The translations under genes were made by a program, and so were the position numbers. A stretch of DNA of 49,767 nt from the NCBI GenBank assembly GCA_903838415.1, contig CAILYI010000103.1, positions 1 through 49,767 of the forward strand, in the 5' to 3' direction. A model generated the notes under the pieces. It was not told where the DNA came from, ran no database searches, and saw only the letters and a program-made list of their open reading frames with translations. The stretch comes from an uncultured Anaerolineae bacterium. Its GTDB lineage: Bacteria; Chloroflexota; Anaerolineae; Anaerolineales; Villigracilaceae. Shown here in pieces: positions 1 to 8,205 of this stretch (the stretch's first letter is position 1; the number at the start of each line of letters is the position of its first letter).

Positions 1-73
1 AATGGAATTTTCTCGTGAGAGAGAGCTTGCTGGAAAGAACTATTCGGGAAAAACAGATAGAGTGAAGAAAGAG

Positions 74-195
74 TCTCTTGGTGATTGGAGCGACGGAGGT
101 ACACCCGGTCTCATCTCGAACCCGGTCGTTAAGCCCGTCAGCGCCGATGGTACTTGGGGGGCAGCCCCCTGGGAGAGTAGGTCATTGCCAAGAGA
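74..195 (+). rRNA. rrf: 5S ribosomal RNA
   Basis: The two ends form the helix I stem (CTCTTGG near 75-81 with CCAAGAG near 188-194). The interior has the conserved loop-B/C stretch GGTCTCATCTCGAACCCGG and the loop-E/helix IV region GATGGTACTTGGGGG. The length of about 120 nt is normal. A T-rich tract follows at 197-210. No 23S 3' end is recognisable in bases 1-60, so the rest of the rRNA operon, if linked, lies further upstream. Exact ends may be off by one or two bases. Confidence 0.93.
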
Positions 196-221
196 CTTTT
201 TCTTTTCGTTATTTATCAGCC

Positions 222-250
222 TTGCTTACAAGTACGGTTGATAGTATAAT
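222..250 (+). promoter_or_regulatory. Promoter for the rpsU-infA leader
   Basis: TTGCTT at 222-227 and a perfect TATAAT at 245-250 are separated by exactly 17 bp. Transcription would begin near 257, giving a leader of about 178 nt before rpsU. The -35 box matches consensus in only three positions, so the strength of the call comes from the -10 and the spacing. Confidence 0.6.
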
Positions 251-256
251 TAATAT

Positions 257-434
257 GTTCACGAACCAGCCCCAGTGTGTGACTGCTGCGATGCAGTCAA
301 GGAGTTGTGCAAGAGCGATAAATTCTTGAAGATGTGAGTTAAATCATCGTAAGGATTGCGCCTTGCCTCGGCTGATCATGTGGACAGCCGATTTTTTATT
401 TCAGTATCCCATTAGAGATGGGAGGTGATTTCGC
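257..434 (+). promoter_or_regulatory. Structured 5' leader of rpsU, candidate autoregulatory element
   Basis: Five consecutive small hairpins can be drawn before the start codon: GACTGC/GCAGTC (281-298), CAAGA/TCTTG (310-328), GATG/CATC (331-348), AAGG/CCTT (351-364) and the terminator-like TCGGCTG/CAGCCGA (368-391). A sixth, CCCATT/GATGGG (408-422), pairs with the first bases of the Shine-Dalgarno GGAGGTG (421-427). Such an arrangement fits a ribosomal-protein leader that controls both read-through and ribosome access. Alternatively 257-397 is an independent small RNA. No known leader family was recognised. Confidence 0.45.
368..397 (+). terminator. Intrinsic terminator inside the rpsU leader
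   Basis: The stem TCGGCTG/CAGCCGA encloses a 10-nt loop and is followed directly by six T. It lies between the promoter at 222-250 and rpsU, so it must either be read through conditionally (attenuation) or end a short upstream RNA. Confidence 0.65.
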
Positions 435-632
435 ATGACGCTCGTAGTGTTACGTTCCAACGAATCTCAAGAGTCTTTACTCAAGCGCTTCCGCAAGAAA
501 ATCGTGAAGAGTGGCGTTCTCAGCACTGTGCGCCGCAAACGCTGGTTTATTTCGAAAAGCGAACAGCGCCGCATGGAAGACAAGAAGGCTATTCGCCGCC
601 TGAAGCGGCGCTCGGTTAAGGTCACCGAATAA
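435..632 (+). CDS. rpsU: 30S ribosomal protein bS21
   Basis: A 65-residue, strongly basic protein of the bS21 family. This small-subunit protein sits near the 3' end of 16S rRNA and assists mRNA selection. The family pattern is clear: an N-terminal VVLRSNESQESLLKRFRKK segment, an RRKRWF block, and an Arg/Lys-rich helical tail ending RRLKRR. The length is normal. ATG 435 is preceded by GGAGGTG, part of which is locked in a small hairpin, as described for the leader. infA follows after 16 nt and shares the transcript, which ends at the terminator near 936-963. bS21 is often regulated because it affects Shine-Dalgarno pairing, which makes the structured leader more interesting. Confidence 0.95.
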   Translation: MTLVVLRSNESQESLLKRFRKKIVKSGVLSTVRRKRWFISKSEQRRMEDKKAIRRLKRRSVKVTE

Positions 633-648
633 TTGACCGGAGGTGTGT

Positions 649-909
649 ATGGCGAAAGAAGATGATAAGCTTGTGGTAGAAGGCCTCGTAATTGAGGCGT
701 TGCCTGGTACGCAGTTTAAAGTTAAACTGGAAAACGGCCACGTGATCCTGGCATATTTATCCGGTAAAATGAGAAAGTTCTACATTCGCATTTTGCTGGG
801 CGACCGGGTGAAAGTGGAAATGTCTCCTTATGACTTGAGCCGCGGGCGGATTACTTATCGCGCCAAGAAAACAAGCAGCGGTGAAGTTTTCGAAGAAGTT
901 GTTGCCTGA
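649..909 (+). CDS. infA: Translation initiation factor IF-1
   Basis: An 86-residue single OB-fold protein that binds the ribosomal A site during initiation. The sequence runs through the usual landmarks: an acidic N-terminus (MAKEDD), a [23 protein letters not shown] core, and the [33 protein letters not shown] signature (given here as consecutive landmarks). A C-terminal extension of about 12 residues goes beyond the usual end. ATG 649 is chosen because GGAGG lies five bases before it; the GTG at 643 overlaps that site. It is co-transcribed with rpsU. Pairing bS21 and IF-1 in one small operon puts two initiation-related proteins under one leader. Confidence 0.95.
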   Translation: MAKEDDKLVVEGLVIEALPGTQFKVKLENGHVILAYLSGKMRKFYIRILLGDRVKVEMSPYDLSRGRITYRAKKTSSGEVFEEVVA

Positions 910-935
910 ACCATACACCATAAACTGACAATAAA

Positions 936-963
936 AGAGACGCCCACACGGGCGTCTCTTTTT
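936..963 (+). terminator. Bidirectional terminator between infA and the convergent gene
   Basis: The perfect 10-bp stem AGAGACGCCC/GGGCGTCTCT has a 4-nt loop, four T continuing after the stem and A-rich sequence in front. It can therefore serve infA on the plus strand and the convergent dihydroorotate-dehydrogenase-like gene on the minus strand. Confidence 0.9.
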
Positions 964-986
964 GTTTAATGAATTTTAGTCGTGCG

Positions 987-1988
987 TTAGGGCAGGTCTC
1001 GGTAGGAGCCGAGGATCTTCATATAGTTGGCGCGTTCAAAGGCTGCCGGTTCTTTTACCGCTTGCTGGCTCATACTGCCCTGCATTTGTTGGATGGATGT
1101 GTATTCGCGTTCTTCCATCCAGGATTGCATGGTGGCGAGAATGTCGGGGATACGGTTGTAGCCATTTTTGAGGATCTCGGATGCAATCATGGCCACTTTG
1201 GCGCCTGCCATCATGGATTTGATGACGTCCGTCGCGGTGTGCACGCCGGTGCTCAGGGCCAGGTCTGCTTTAACTTTGCCGTAAAGGATCGAGATCCAGC
1301 GCAAAGGCAGGCGTAATTCGTCAGAATTGCTCAAGACAAGGCTGTGGACAACTTCCAGGTTGTCGAGGTCGAAATCGGGTTGATAGAAGCGGTTGAACAA
1401 GACCAATCCGTCAGCGCCTGCAGCGGTGATGTTTTTGGCGAAGTTTGGCAGGGATGTGATGAAAGGGTTGAGCTTGACAGAAAGCGGAATGCTGACAACG
1501 GCGCGAATGTCTTGGACAAGTTCCAGGTAGGTGTTTTCCAGTTCAACGGCGGGCAGTTCGGGGTCGGCAGGCAGATAGTATAGGTTGAGTTCAATGGCGT
1601 CTGCGCCAGCATCCTGCATGCGGCGGGCGTAGCTTGTCCAGCCGCCTTTGGAGACTCCGTTCAGGCTGCCGATGACGGGCACGCTGACGGCTTTCTTGAT
1701 GGCATGTAGATGATCAAGGTACTTGCCGGGGCCCATGGCGTAGGTGCCGATTTCTGGCAGGTAGGTGATAGCCTCAGCGAAGGAGTTTGTGCCGCGGGTC
1801 AGGTAGTGGTCGAGCTCCAAACTTTCATGGATGATTTGTTCTTCGAAGAGGGAATAGACTACTATGGCGCCTACCCCGGCGTCATTAAGTTTTTTTGCGC
1901 TTTCGATTTTTTTCGTAAGCGGGGAGGCTGCAGCCACAATAGGATTTTTTAGTGTGAGACCAAGGTAACGGGTGGTAAGGTCAGTCAT
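987..1988 (-). CDS. Dihydroorotate dehydrogenase-like flavoprotein
   Basis: A 333-residue TIM-barrel flavoprotein of the class 1 dihydroorotate dehydrogenase superfamily. It begins DLTTRYLGLTLKNPIVAAASPLT, as such proteins do, and keeps the SLNG strand (about residue 107), the AIELNLYY strand, SVKLNPF and a glycine-rich phosphate-binding end (STGVHTATDVIKSMMAGA). It has no ferredoxin domain. The start ATG has AAGGA eight bases before it. It lies 80 bp downstream of nifJ on the same strand and is probably co-transcribed, a pairing seen in anaerobes. Its position beside nifJ, away from other pyrimidine genes, suggests it may not be the true PyrD; the real substrate is not shown by the sequence. 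Confidence 0.85.
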   Translation of the reverse strand: MTDLTTRYLGLTLKNPIVAAASPLTKKIESAKKLNDAGVGAIVVYSLFEEQIIHESLELDHYLTRGTNSFAEAITYLPEIGTYAMGPGKYLDHLHAIKKAVSVPVIGSLNGVSKGGWTSYARRMQDAGADAIELNLYYLPADPELPAVELENTYLELVQDIRAVVSIPLSVKLNPFITSLPNFAKNITAAGADGLVLFNRFYQPDFDLDNLEVVHSLVLSNSDELRLPLRWISILYGKVKADLALSTGVHTATDVIKSMMAGAKVAMIASEILKNGYNRIPDILATMQSWMEEREYTSIQQMQGSMSQQAVKEPAAFERANYMKILGSYRDLP

Positions 1989-2068
1989 GGTAATGTCCTT
2001 CAGGTAGAGAAATCTGGTTTATATGATAGGGACGCGGGTACCTGACCGCGTCCCTATCTCTGTGTTAG

Positions 2069-5000
2069 TTACTGGTTTTCGCTGCCATTGCCCTTGTCAT
2101 AGTGCATGGAAGCCATCTGTTGATAGTATTCCCAGCGCTTGTTGACATCGTTTTGGGCTTCCTTGAGAAGCATTTCGGCGCGTGCTTCGTCAGATTGCAG
2201 GAGCATGCGGTAGCGTGTTTCGTTGTAAACGTACTGTTCCAGCGGGATGGACGGGGCTTTTGAGTCGATCGTGAGCGGATTCTGGCCCTGGTTGATGAGG
2301 TCGGGGTTGTAGCGGTAGAGCGGCCAGTGACCGGCCTGCACGGCCAGTTTCTGCTGTTCGAGACCCTTGGCCATGTCGATGCCGTGGGCGATGCAGTGGC
2401 TGTAGGCGATGATCAGGGATGGGCCATTATAGGCTTCAGCCTCGATGATGGCCTTGAGGGTCTGCTGGTCGCTAGAGCCCATGGCTATCTTGGCGACGTA
2501 GACATAGCCGTAGGACATGGCAATCAGGCCCAGGTCTTTCTTGGAGATGCCCTTGCCGCTCATGGCGAATTTGGCGACCGCTCCGCGTGGCGTGGCTTTG
2601 GATGATTGTCCGCCGGTGTTCGAGTAGACTTCGGTGTCGAGCACCAGGATGTTGACGTTTCGTCCGGAGGCCATGACGTGGTCGAGACCACCGTAGCCGA
2701 TATCGTACGCCCAACCGTCACCGCCGATAATCCAGACGGATTTCTTAACGAGCATATCGGCCAGGGAGAGCAGATCGCGGGATTTCGGATCTGTCTTGCC
2801 GGTCAGTTTCTTCTTGAGAGCTTCCACGCGTTCGCGCTGTTGGCTGATGCCCAATTCGGTGGATTGATCCGCGCTGAGCAGGTCCGCCGTCAGGGTGCCC
2901 AGTTCTGCAGCCATTTGTTTGAGCAGGAAGTGGGTGTATTCGACCTGTTTGTCGACCGTCAGGCGCATGCCCAGGCCGAATTCGGCGTTGTCTTCGAACA
3001 GCGAGTTTGACCAGGCTGGGCCGCGGCCTTCCTTGTTGGCAGCCCACGGGGTGGTGGGCAGGTTGCCGCCATAAATGGAGGAACAACCGGTGGCGTTGGC
3101 GATGATGGCGCGATCGCCGTATAACTGCGAGACGAGCTTGACATACGGAGTCTCGCCGCAGCCAGCGCAGGCGCCGGAGAATTCAAACAGCGGTTGCAGC
3201 AACTGCGAATTTTTGATGGTGGATGGATTTACCAGTGTGCGATCGATTTCGGGCAGTTTGTAGAAGAAATCCCAGTTGGCGGCTTCGCTTTCGCGTAATG
3301 CGGGCTGCGGCACCATGTTGAGGGCCTTGCGTCCGACCTGGGTCTTATCTTTGACCGGGCAGGCTTCAACGCACAGCGTGCAGCCGGTGCAATCTTCGGG
3401 AGCGACCTGCACGGTGTAAGCCATGCCGGGGAATTCCTTGAACTTGGAATCCATGTGCTTGAAGGTGGCGGGCGCGCCCGCTAATTCTGCCTGAGCATAT
3501 ACCTTGTGGCGGATGACGGCATGCGGGCACACGAATACGCATTTTCCGCACTGGATGCACAAATCCGCTTCCCAAGCCGGGATTTCGAGCGCGATGTTAC
3601 GTTTTTCCCACTGCGTGGTGCCGCTGGGGAAGGTACCGTCGATCGGCATGGCCGAAACGGGCACTTCTTCGCCTTCGAGCGCGATAATCGGGCCAAGAGT
3701 GGTTTTGACAAAGTCAGGCGCTTCTGCGGGCACCCGGGGGCGCATGGCGAGCTTGCTGCTGGCGTTGACGGGAACTGCGATTTCATACAGGTGCGCCAGC
3801 GTCTGGTCGACCGCTTCGAAGTTCTGCTTGACGACGGCCTCACCACGTTTGCCGTAGGTTTTTTCGATGGAATGCTTGATCTCGGCAATCGCCTGGTCGC
3901 GCGGAAGCACGCCAGAGATGGCGAAGAAACAAGTCTGCATGATCGTGTTTACGCGGCTGCCCATGCCGGTCAATTCAGCCACTTCATAAGCGTTGATGTT
4001 GTAGAACTTAAGCCTCTTGTCAATAATCGCCTGCTGCACTTCCACCGGCAGGTTATCCCAGACTTCTTCCTTTTTGAAAATGCTGTTGAGCAGGAATGTG
4101 CCGCCGGGCTGGGCATACTTCAAAATATCGTAGCGCTCCAGGAAGCTGAACTGGTGACAGGCCACGAACGTGGCGGTGTTTGTCGCGATCAAATAGGCCG
4201 CTTTAATCGGTTTGGGGCCAAAGCGCAAGTGCGATTGTGTCAGTGTGCCAGATTTCTTCGAGTCATAATAGAAGAAGCCCTGGGCATAATTCTCAGTTTC
4301 CTCACCAATAATCTTGATGGAGTTCTTGTTCGCGCCCACCGTGCCGTCAGCGCCGAGGCCGATAAATACGCAGCGCACGGTTTCGGGGAATTCGATGCTG
4401 AAAGACGAGTCAACCTCCAGGCTGGTGTGTGAAACATCATCGTTGATGCCCACCGTGAAGTGCTTCTTGGACGCGGCCTTTGACAATTCATCCAGCACGG
4501 CCTTGGCCATCGCCGGAGTAAATTCCTTGGAGGACAGCCCGTAGCGCCCGCCGACAACCTTGATGTCACTGCGGCCCGATTCGAACAAAGCGTTGACGAT
4601 ATCCAGGTACATCGGTTCGCCCGCCGCGCCCGGTTCCTTGGTGCGGTCCAGAACGGAGATGGATTTGACGCTCTTCGGCAGGGCTTTGATGAAGGATTCC
4701 GTATCAAATGGGCGGTACAGGCGGACGCGCACTGCGCCGACCCGCTCGCCTTTTTCTGCCAGATAGTTGACCGTCGCCTCGAGCGTTTCACCGCCCGAAC
4801 CCATGATGATGACGATTCTTTCCGCTTCGGGATGGCCCACATAGTCAAACAGGTGATACTGACGCCCTGTCAGCGCGGCGAACTTGTCCATCGCGTCCTG
4901 GACGATGCCTGGAACGACCGTGTAAAACGGGTTGACAGTTTCACGACCCTGGAAATAAACATCCGGGTTTTGGGCGGTACCGCGAATGAACGGATGATCG

Positions 5001-5632
5001 GGGGAAAGCCCGCGGGCGCGGTGCGCCTGGACGAGTTCCATGTCGATCATTTCGCGCAGATCATCATCGGTGAGCTGTTCAATTTTGGCAACTTCATGCG
5101 AAGTGCGGAAGCCATCAAAGAAGTGCAGGAACGGCAGGCGGGATTTCAGGGTAGCCGAATGTGCGATTAGCGCCATGTCATGGGCTTCCTGCACCGAGCC
5201 GGAGGAAAGCATGGCCCAACCGGTCTGGCGGACGGCCATGACATCCTGATGGTCGCCGTAAATCGACAGACCCTGGGCAGCGATAGCGCGCGCCGCAATA
5301 TGGAATACTGTGCTGGTCAATTCACCCGCAATTTTGTACATATTCGGGATCATCAGCAGCAAACCCTGGCTGGCGGTAAAAGTCGTGGTCAGCGCGCCGG
5401 TTTGCAATGCTCCGTGGACAGCACCTGCGGCGCCGCCTTCGGATTCCATTTCGATGACGTGGGGCGTAGTTCCCCAAATATTTGCCTTGGTTTTGGAAGC
5501 CCATTCATCAGAAAGTTCTCCCATCGTGGATGATGGGGTGATCGGATAGATGGCGATCACTTCGCTAACGCGATAGGCAATCGAAGCGGCTGCTTCGTTG
5601 CCGTCAATTGTGATCATTGGTCGTTTAGACAT
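2069..5632 (-). CDS. nifJ: Pyruvate:ferredoxin (flavodoxin) oxidoreductase
   Basis: A 1187-residue single-chain PFOR, the usual length of the fused homodimeric type. It converts pyruvate and CoA to acetyl-CoA and CO2 and passes electrons to ferredoxin in the cytoplasm. Visible in order: the domain I motif YPITPSSTMGE near the N-terminus; the gamma domain; two 4Fe-4S clusters at about residues 688-700 (CIQCGKCVFVCP) and 745-757 (CTGCTLCVEACP); the proximal cluster cysteines CAGCGET near 822; and the thiamine-diphosphate/Mg site GDGWAYDIGYGG near 969, with YSNTGGQ near 1002. ATG 5632 has AAGGAG in front. A candidate promoter and a CRP/FNR-like operator lie just upstream. It marks a fermentative or anaerobic metabolism. 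Confidence 0.97.
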   Translation of the reverse strand: MSKRPMITIDGNEAAASIAYRVSEVIAIYPITPSSTMGELSDEWASKTKANIWGTTPHVIEMESEGGAAGAVHGALQTGALTTTFTASQGLLLMIPNMYKIAGELTSTVFHIAARAIAAQGLSIYGDHQDVMAVRQTGWAMLSSGSVQEAHDMALIAHSATLKSRLPFLHFFDGFRTSHEVAKIEQLTDDDLREMIDMELVQAHRARGLSPDHPFIRGTAQNPDVYFQGRETVNPFYTVVPGIVQDAMDKFAALTGRQYHLFDYVGHPEAERIVIIMGSGGETLEATVNYLAEKGERVGAVRVRLYRPFDTESFIKALPKSVKSISVLDRTKEPGAAGEPMYLDIVNALFESGRSDIKVVGGRYGLSSKEFTPAMAKAVLDELSKAASKKHFTVGINDDVSHTSLEVDSSFSIEFPETVRCVFIGLGADGTVGANKNSIKIIGEETENYAQGFFYYDSKKSGTLTQSHLRFGPKPIKAAYLIATNTATFVACHQFSFLERYDILKYAQPGGTFLLNSIFKKEEVWDNLPVEVQQAIIDKRLKFYNINAYEVAELTGMGSRVNTIMQTCFFAISGVLPRDQAIAEIKHSIEKTYGKRGEAVVKQNFEAVDQTLAHLYEIAVPVNASSKLAMRPRVPAEAPDFVKTTLGPIIALEGEEVPVSAMPIDGTFPSGTTQWEKRNIALEIPAWEADLCIQCGKCVFVCPHAVIRHKVYAQAELAGAPATFKHMDSKFKEFPGMAYTVQVAPEDCTGCTLCVEACPVKDKTQVGRKALNMVPQPALRESEAANWDFFYKLPEIDRTLVNPSTIKNSQLLQPLFEFSGACAGCGETPYVKLVSQLYGDRAIIANATGCSSIYGGNLPTTPWAANKEGRGPAWSNSLFEDNAEFGLGMRLTVDKQVEYTHFLLKQMAAELGTLTADLLSADQSTELGISQQRERVEALKKKLTGKTDPKSRDLLSLADMLVKKSVWIIGGDGWAYDIGYGGLDHVMASGRNVNILVLDTEVYSNTGGQSSKATPRGAVAKFAMSGKGISKKDLGLIAMSYGYVYVAKIAMGSSDQQTLKAIIEAEAYNGPSLIIAYSHCIAHGIDMAKGLEQQKLAVQAGHWPLYRYNPDLINQGQNPLTIDSKAPSIPLEQYVYNETRYRMLLQSDEARAEMLLKEAQNDVNKRWEYYQQMASMHYDKGNGSENQ

Positions 5633-5678
5633 TACTTACTCCTTGATTATTGAGGGAATCAGAGCGAACTCTGTTATT

Positions 5679-5709
5679 TGTGAAATGTGTTACAAACCTA
5701 CTAATTATG
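5679..5709 (-). promoter_or_regulatory. nifJ promoter with CRP/FNR-type operator
   Basis: On the minus strand an extended -10 (TGG-CATAAT, -10 at 5704-5709) lies about 72 bp before nifJ; no good -35 is seen. Immediately downstream, across the expected start point, is the dyad TGTGAAATGTGTTACA (5679-5694). It matches TGTGA-N6-TCACA in all but one position. This is the shape of a CRP/FNR-family site, which at that location would most simply repress. The regulator is not in the window. Confidence 0.4.
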
Positions 5710-5824
5710 CCACATCTGTACAAGTTTAGTCCTATCAATTTGGATATGATAGTAATAAATGACACCTAAAAAAACCGATCCTTGTCATGAATTTTGGACA
5801 ATGACGAGTGGAAATGTGGACACA

Positions 5825-5864
5825 AAAAAAGCTTCCGAAGTGTCATCACTTCGGAAGCTTTTTT
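5825..5864 (-). terminator. Strong terminator between Nudix gene and nifJ leader
   Basis: The 12-bp stem GCTTCCGAAGTG/CACTTCGGAAGC has a TCAT loop, seven A on one side and six T on the other, so it works on either strand. It lies 2 bp beyond the stop codon of the minus-strand Nudix gene. Confidence 0.9.
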
Positions 5865-5866
5865 GC

Positions 5867-6394
5867 TTACATCAGATATGTTTTTGCCAGAAGCAGCGCT
5901 GCCAGCGATTTTGCATCTTGCATTTGACCGCTTTCAGCGAGATGGAGAGCCTCGGCCAGCGGCATTTTCTCCACGCTCAGATATTCATCGGCATCCGGGT
6001 CAAGCGGATCGTGAGTCAATTCTGTCGCCATGAATACGTGCATCAGCTCAGTCGAATATCCTGGGGCCAGGTAAAAGCTGCCGATTTCTTTGAGATTCGC
6101 CGACGCCATGCCAGTTTCTTCGCGGATTTCGCGCGCGGCGGCTTCGATGGGCGGTTCATTTGGCTCCAACGTTCCGGCGGGCAGTTCGAGCAGTTCCAGC
6201 TCGGCGGCGTGGCGGTACTGGCGGACAAAGTAGATTTGGCCATCGCTATCGATGGGGATGAGAATCACGGAGCCGATATGTTGGATAATGTCATACTTAA
6301 CGGTATTCCCGCTGGGGGTGAGCAGGTGATCCCTTCGGACAGTAAATGCGCGCCCTTCGTAAGTAACTTCTGATTTAAGCAGTTCAAATTTCAT
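5867..6394 (-). CDS. Nudix hydrolase, ADP-ribose pyrophosphatase type
   Basis: A 175-residue Nudix protein with the full box G-x5-E-x7-R-E-U-x-E-E-x-G-U at about residues 74-96 (GTLEPNEPPIEAAAREIREE, then TG). The segment RQYRHAAELELLELPAG before the box, and a proline/tyrosine-containing APGYSTE stretch after it, are typical of ADP-ribose pyrophosphatases of the NudF/ADPRase group. It probably hydrolyses ADP-ribose or related nucleotide sugars in the cytoplasm. ATG 6394 is preferred over upstream in-frame starts because GGGAG lies five bases before it and the family begins near here. It stands alone between terminators at 5825-5864 and 6408-6440. Confidence 0.88.
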   Translation of the reverse strand: MKFELLKSEVTYEGRAFTVRRDHLLTPSGNTVKYDIIQHIGSVILIPIDSDGQIYFVRQYRHAAELELLELPAGTLEPNEPPIEAAAREIREETGMASANLKEIGSFYLAPGYSTELMHVFMATELTHDPLDPDADEYLSVEKMPLAEALHLAESGQMQDAKSLAALLLAKTYLM

Positions 6395-6407
6395 GATGGC
6401 TCCCATC

Positions 6408-6440
6408 AAAAAAATACCCGGGCAATAATCCCGCCCGGGT
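6408..6440 (-). terminator. Terminator of the LysM lipoprotein gene
   Basis: Read on the minus strand, ACCCGGGC and GCCCGGGT pair across a 9-nt loop and are followed by a run of T (the A tract at 6408-6414). It lies 20 bp beyond the lipoprotein stop codon. Confidence 0.88.
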
Positions 6441-6460
6441 GTTTGAGAACGGATGCAAGT

Positions 6461-7180
6461 TTATGGGATCTGGATTTGCGCGCCAGCAGTCAGAGTGTAG
6501 CTGCCGGTCAGGCTGTTGACTGAGACGATGCCCATCGGATCGACATCGCCGAATTCGCAGGCCACCGAGTAAATGGTATCACCTGCGCGGACGGTGTATG
6601 CCGTGGGATGTGCCTTGAGCGAGCGTGGGCCAGGGAACGCGCCGCCGCTCTGTGGAATGGTGATGCTGGTTCCGGGAGCGTAATAGCTTTGAGCGCTGCT
6701 TAAGCCGTTCAGAGTCAGCAGTTCGTCGGGGTTGACGTTGTAGCGCCGCGCCAGGCAGTATGGGAACTCACCATCGTGTAAAACATAGGCTCCCGGCTTG
6801 GTGACCGGTGCCGCAGTTACCACGGCAGTGACGCCAACTGTAGGCGTGGGGAGCGCAGTATTGACGGCTGTTGCATTGGTGCTGCTAGTGGGTTCAACAA
6901 CGACCGGGGTCTGGTTGAGTCCGGCCAGCGGGGTTGCGGTTTCACTACCTATGGGGCCTTCTGTTCCGGCCTCTGCTGATGGCATTGGCAAAGATGCAGT
7001 GGCAAGGGCGGTTTGTGTTCCCGCCACTTCGATGGCATTCATGCCAGAGGTCGCCACTGGTTTGGGGAAGTTAGCTTCCAGGGTTGGCGTGACCAGGGGA
7101 GCTGTGGAAGCCGCGCGCGTGCAGGCATTCAGCGTTAGCGCCAGCATCGCTAAAAGGATTAGTGTGAATTTCTTGTTCAT
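6461..7180 (-). CDS. LysM-domain lipoprotein
   Basis: A 239-residue secreted protein. The N-terminus MNKKFTLILLAMLALTLNAC is a lipoprotein signal peptide with the lipobox LNAC. It is followed by about 110 residues of Thr/Pro/Ala/Val-rich linker. Two LysM modules finish the protein. The first is a variant with cysteine (GEFPYCLARRYNVNPDELL, then NGL). The second (AYTVRAGDTIYSVACEFGDV, ending IQIP) lies at the extreme C-terminus. LysM modules bind N-acetylglucosamine-containing glycans, so this is probably a lipid-anchored cell-wall-binding protein. ATG 7180 is chosen because GGAGGAGAA precedes it. An upstream ATG at 7246 lacks a ribosome site. No catalytic domain is seen. Confidence 0.85.
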   Translation of the reverse strand: MNKKFTLILLAMLALTLNACTRAASTAPLVTPTLEANFPKPVATSGMNAIEVAGTQTALATASLPMPSAEAGTEGPIGSETATPLAGLNQTPVVVEPTSSTNATAVNTALPTPTVGVTAVVTAAPVTKPGAYVLHDGEFPYCLARRYNVNPDELLTLNGLSSAQSYYAPGTSITIPQSGGAFPGPRSLKAHPTAYTVRAGDTIYSVACEFGDVDPMGIVSVNSLTGSYTLTAGAQIQIP

Positions 7181-7236
7181 ATTTTCTTCTCCTCCAGAAG
7201 ACGGCCGGGTTGTAAGGGAATCGGTTAGTTTTGTTG

Positions 7237-7265
7237 ATACTAGCACAGACTTTCTAGTGCGTCAA
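7237..7265 (-). promoter_or_regulatory. Promoter of the LysM lipoprotein gene
   Basis: On the minus strand TTGACG (7260-7265) and TAGTAT (7237-7242) are 17 bp apart, and TGC directly before the -10 makes it an extended -10. The leader would be about 50 nt. Confidence 0.6.
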
Positions 7266-7363
7266 GTTTTCACATTATTTATTGGTTTTATTTATCGAAA
7301 TAATCGCCTGATTCGATACAAAGGGCCAACTATTTGATCATTTGCCAGGAAGAACCCCGCAAA

Positions 7364-8143
7364 TCATGGTTTTATTGCGCGCGTTGCCAGATAAGTGGGT
7401 GTGTGATCGCTGATGGCGGTACCGCTGTGTCGGTCTTCGTACAGGCCAATCAAGTGAAAACCAGCCTCCATTTGTCCGGCCAGCTGATCGGTGAGGGAAT
7501 GGCCGTATTCCAGCGGCAAACCGTTGGCCACCATCTGCTCGCGTATAACGGGATAGTCAACGTCCGCATAAGGCAGACTGTGAATGACTTCCAAAACGCC
7601 TTTTTCGGCTTTATCAAAATCAAAGATGTAGAAGATAGGATTCATGAAGCCTGCCAGCATCAGCCCGCCATGCCTGAGCACGCGGAAGGCCTCCTTCCAG
7701 ATTGGGCGTATTTCTGGGATGAAAAGATTTGAAACCGGGTGAAAGACCAGGTCGAAGCTTTCATCCGCGAAAGCTGAAAGGTCGCGCGCATCTCCTTCGA
7801 TGGTGCGCAGGTTGGACAAGCCCTCACGCGCCGCCACTTCGCGGTCACGGTCGAGCTGGCGCGGGGAATTATCGAAAACAGTCACATTTGCGCCCGCGGC
7901 TGCAAAAACTGGCCCCTGTTGGCCACCGCCGCAGGCCAGCGCCAGGATATCCAACCCTTTGAGTGCGGGAAACCACTCGGCGGGCACGGGCTGATTTTCG
8001 GTCAACAACACTGAGAAATCGTTCTGGCGGGCGCGGGCGATCACTTCTGGTTCAACCGGTTTGGTCCAGGGGTTTTCGCCAGCATCGACCTCTCTGTTCC
8101 AGGCTTCCCGGTTATATGAGCGGATATCGATATCCTTTGACAT
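7364..8143 (-). CDS. Class I SAM-dependent methyltransferase
   Basis: A 259-residue methyltransferase of the Methyltransf_11/UbiE-like group. Motif I is LACGGGQQG (about residues 69-77). The acidic end of beta-2 (VTVFDNSPRQLDRDRE) and motif IV region (FDLVFHPVSNLFIPEIRPIW) follow, then the EAFRVLRHGGLMLAGF strand. The C-terminal cap after residue 180 is less conserved and gives no substrate clue. The start has AGGA five bases before ATG. It lies downstream of the DinB-like gene on the same strand, 62 bp apart, and may be co-transcribed with it. Confidence 0.85.
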   Translation of the reverse strand: MSKDIDIRSYNREAWNREVDAGENPWTKPVEPEVIARARQNDFSVLLTENQPVPAEWFPALKGLDILALACGGGQQGPVFAAAGANVTVFDNSPRQLDRDREVAAREGLSNLRTIEGDARDLSAFADESFDLVFHPVSNLFIPEIRPIWKEAFRVLRHGGLMLAGFMNPIFYIFDFDKAEKGVLEVIHSLPYADVDYPVIREQMVANGLPLEYGHSLTDQLAGQMEAGFHLIGLYEDRHSGTAISDHTPTYLATRAIKP

Positions 8144-8205
8144 GGTTCCTCTTTGAGTTGACTCCGACCGTCATGGAAGACGACCGGGCCGTGGTTGAAG
8201 TCGAT

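Noticed and set aside
2-241. A 79-codon open frame over the first 240 bases
   Set aside because: It runs through the 5S rRNA and has no ribosome site.
3506-4432. A 308-codon plus-strand frame opposite nifJ
   Set aside because: It is antisense to a well-conserved PFOR coding region, with no recognisable motif or ribosome site; a product of high GC codon bias.
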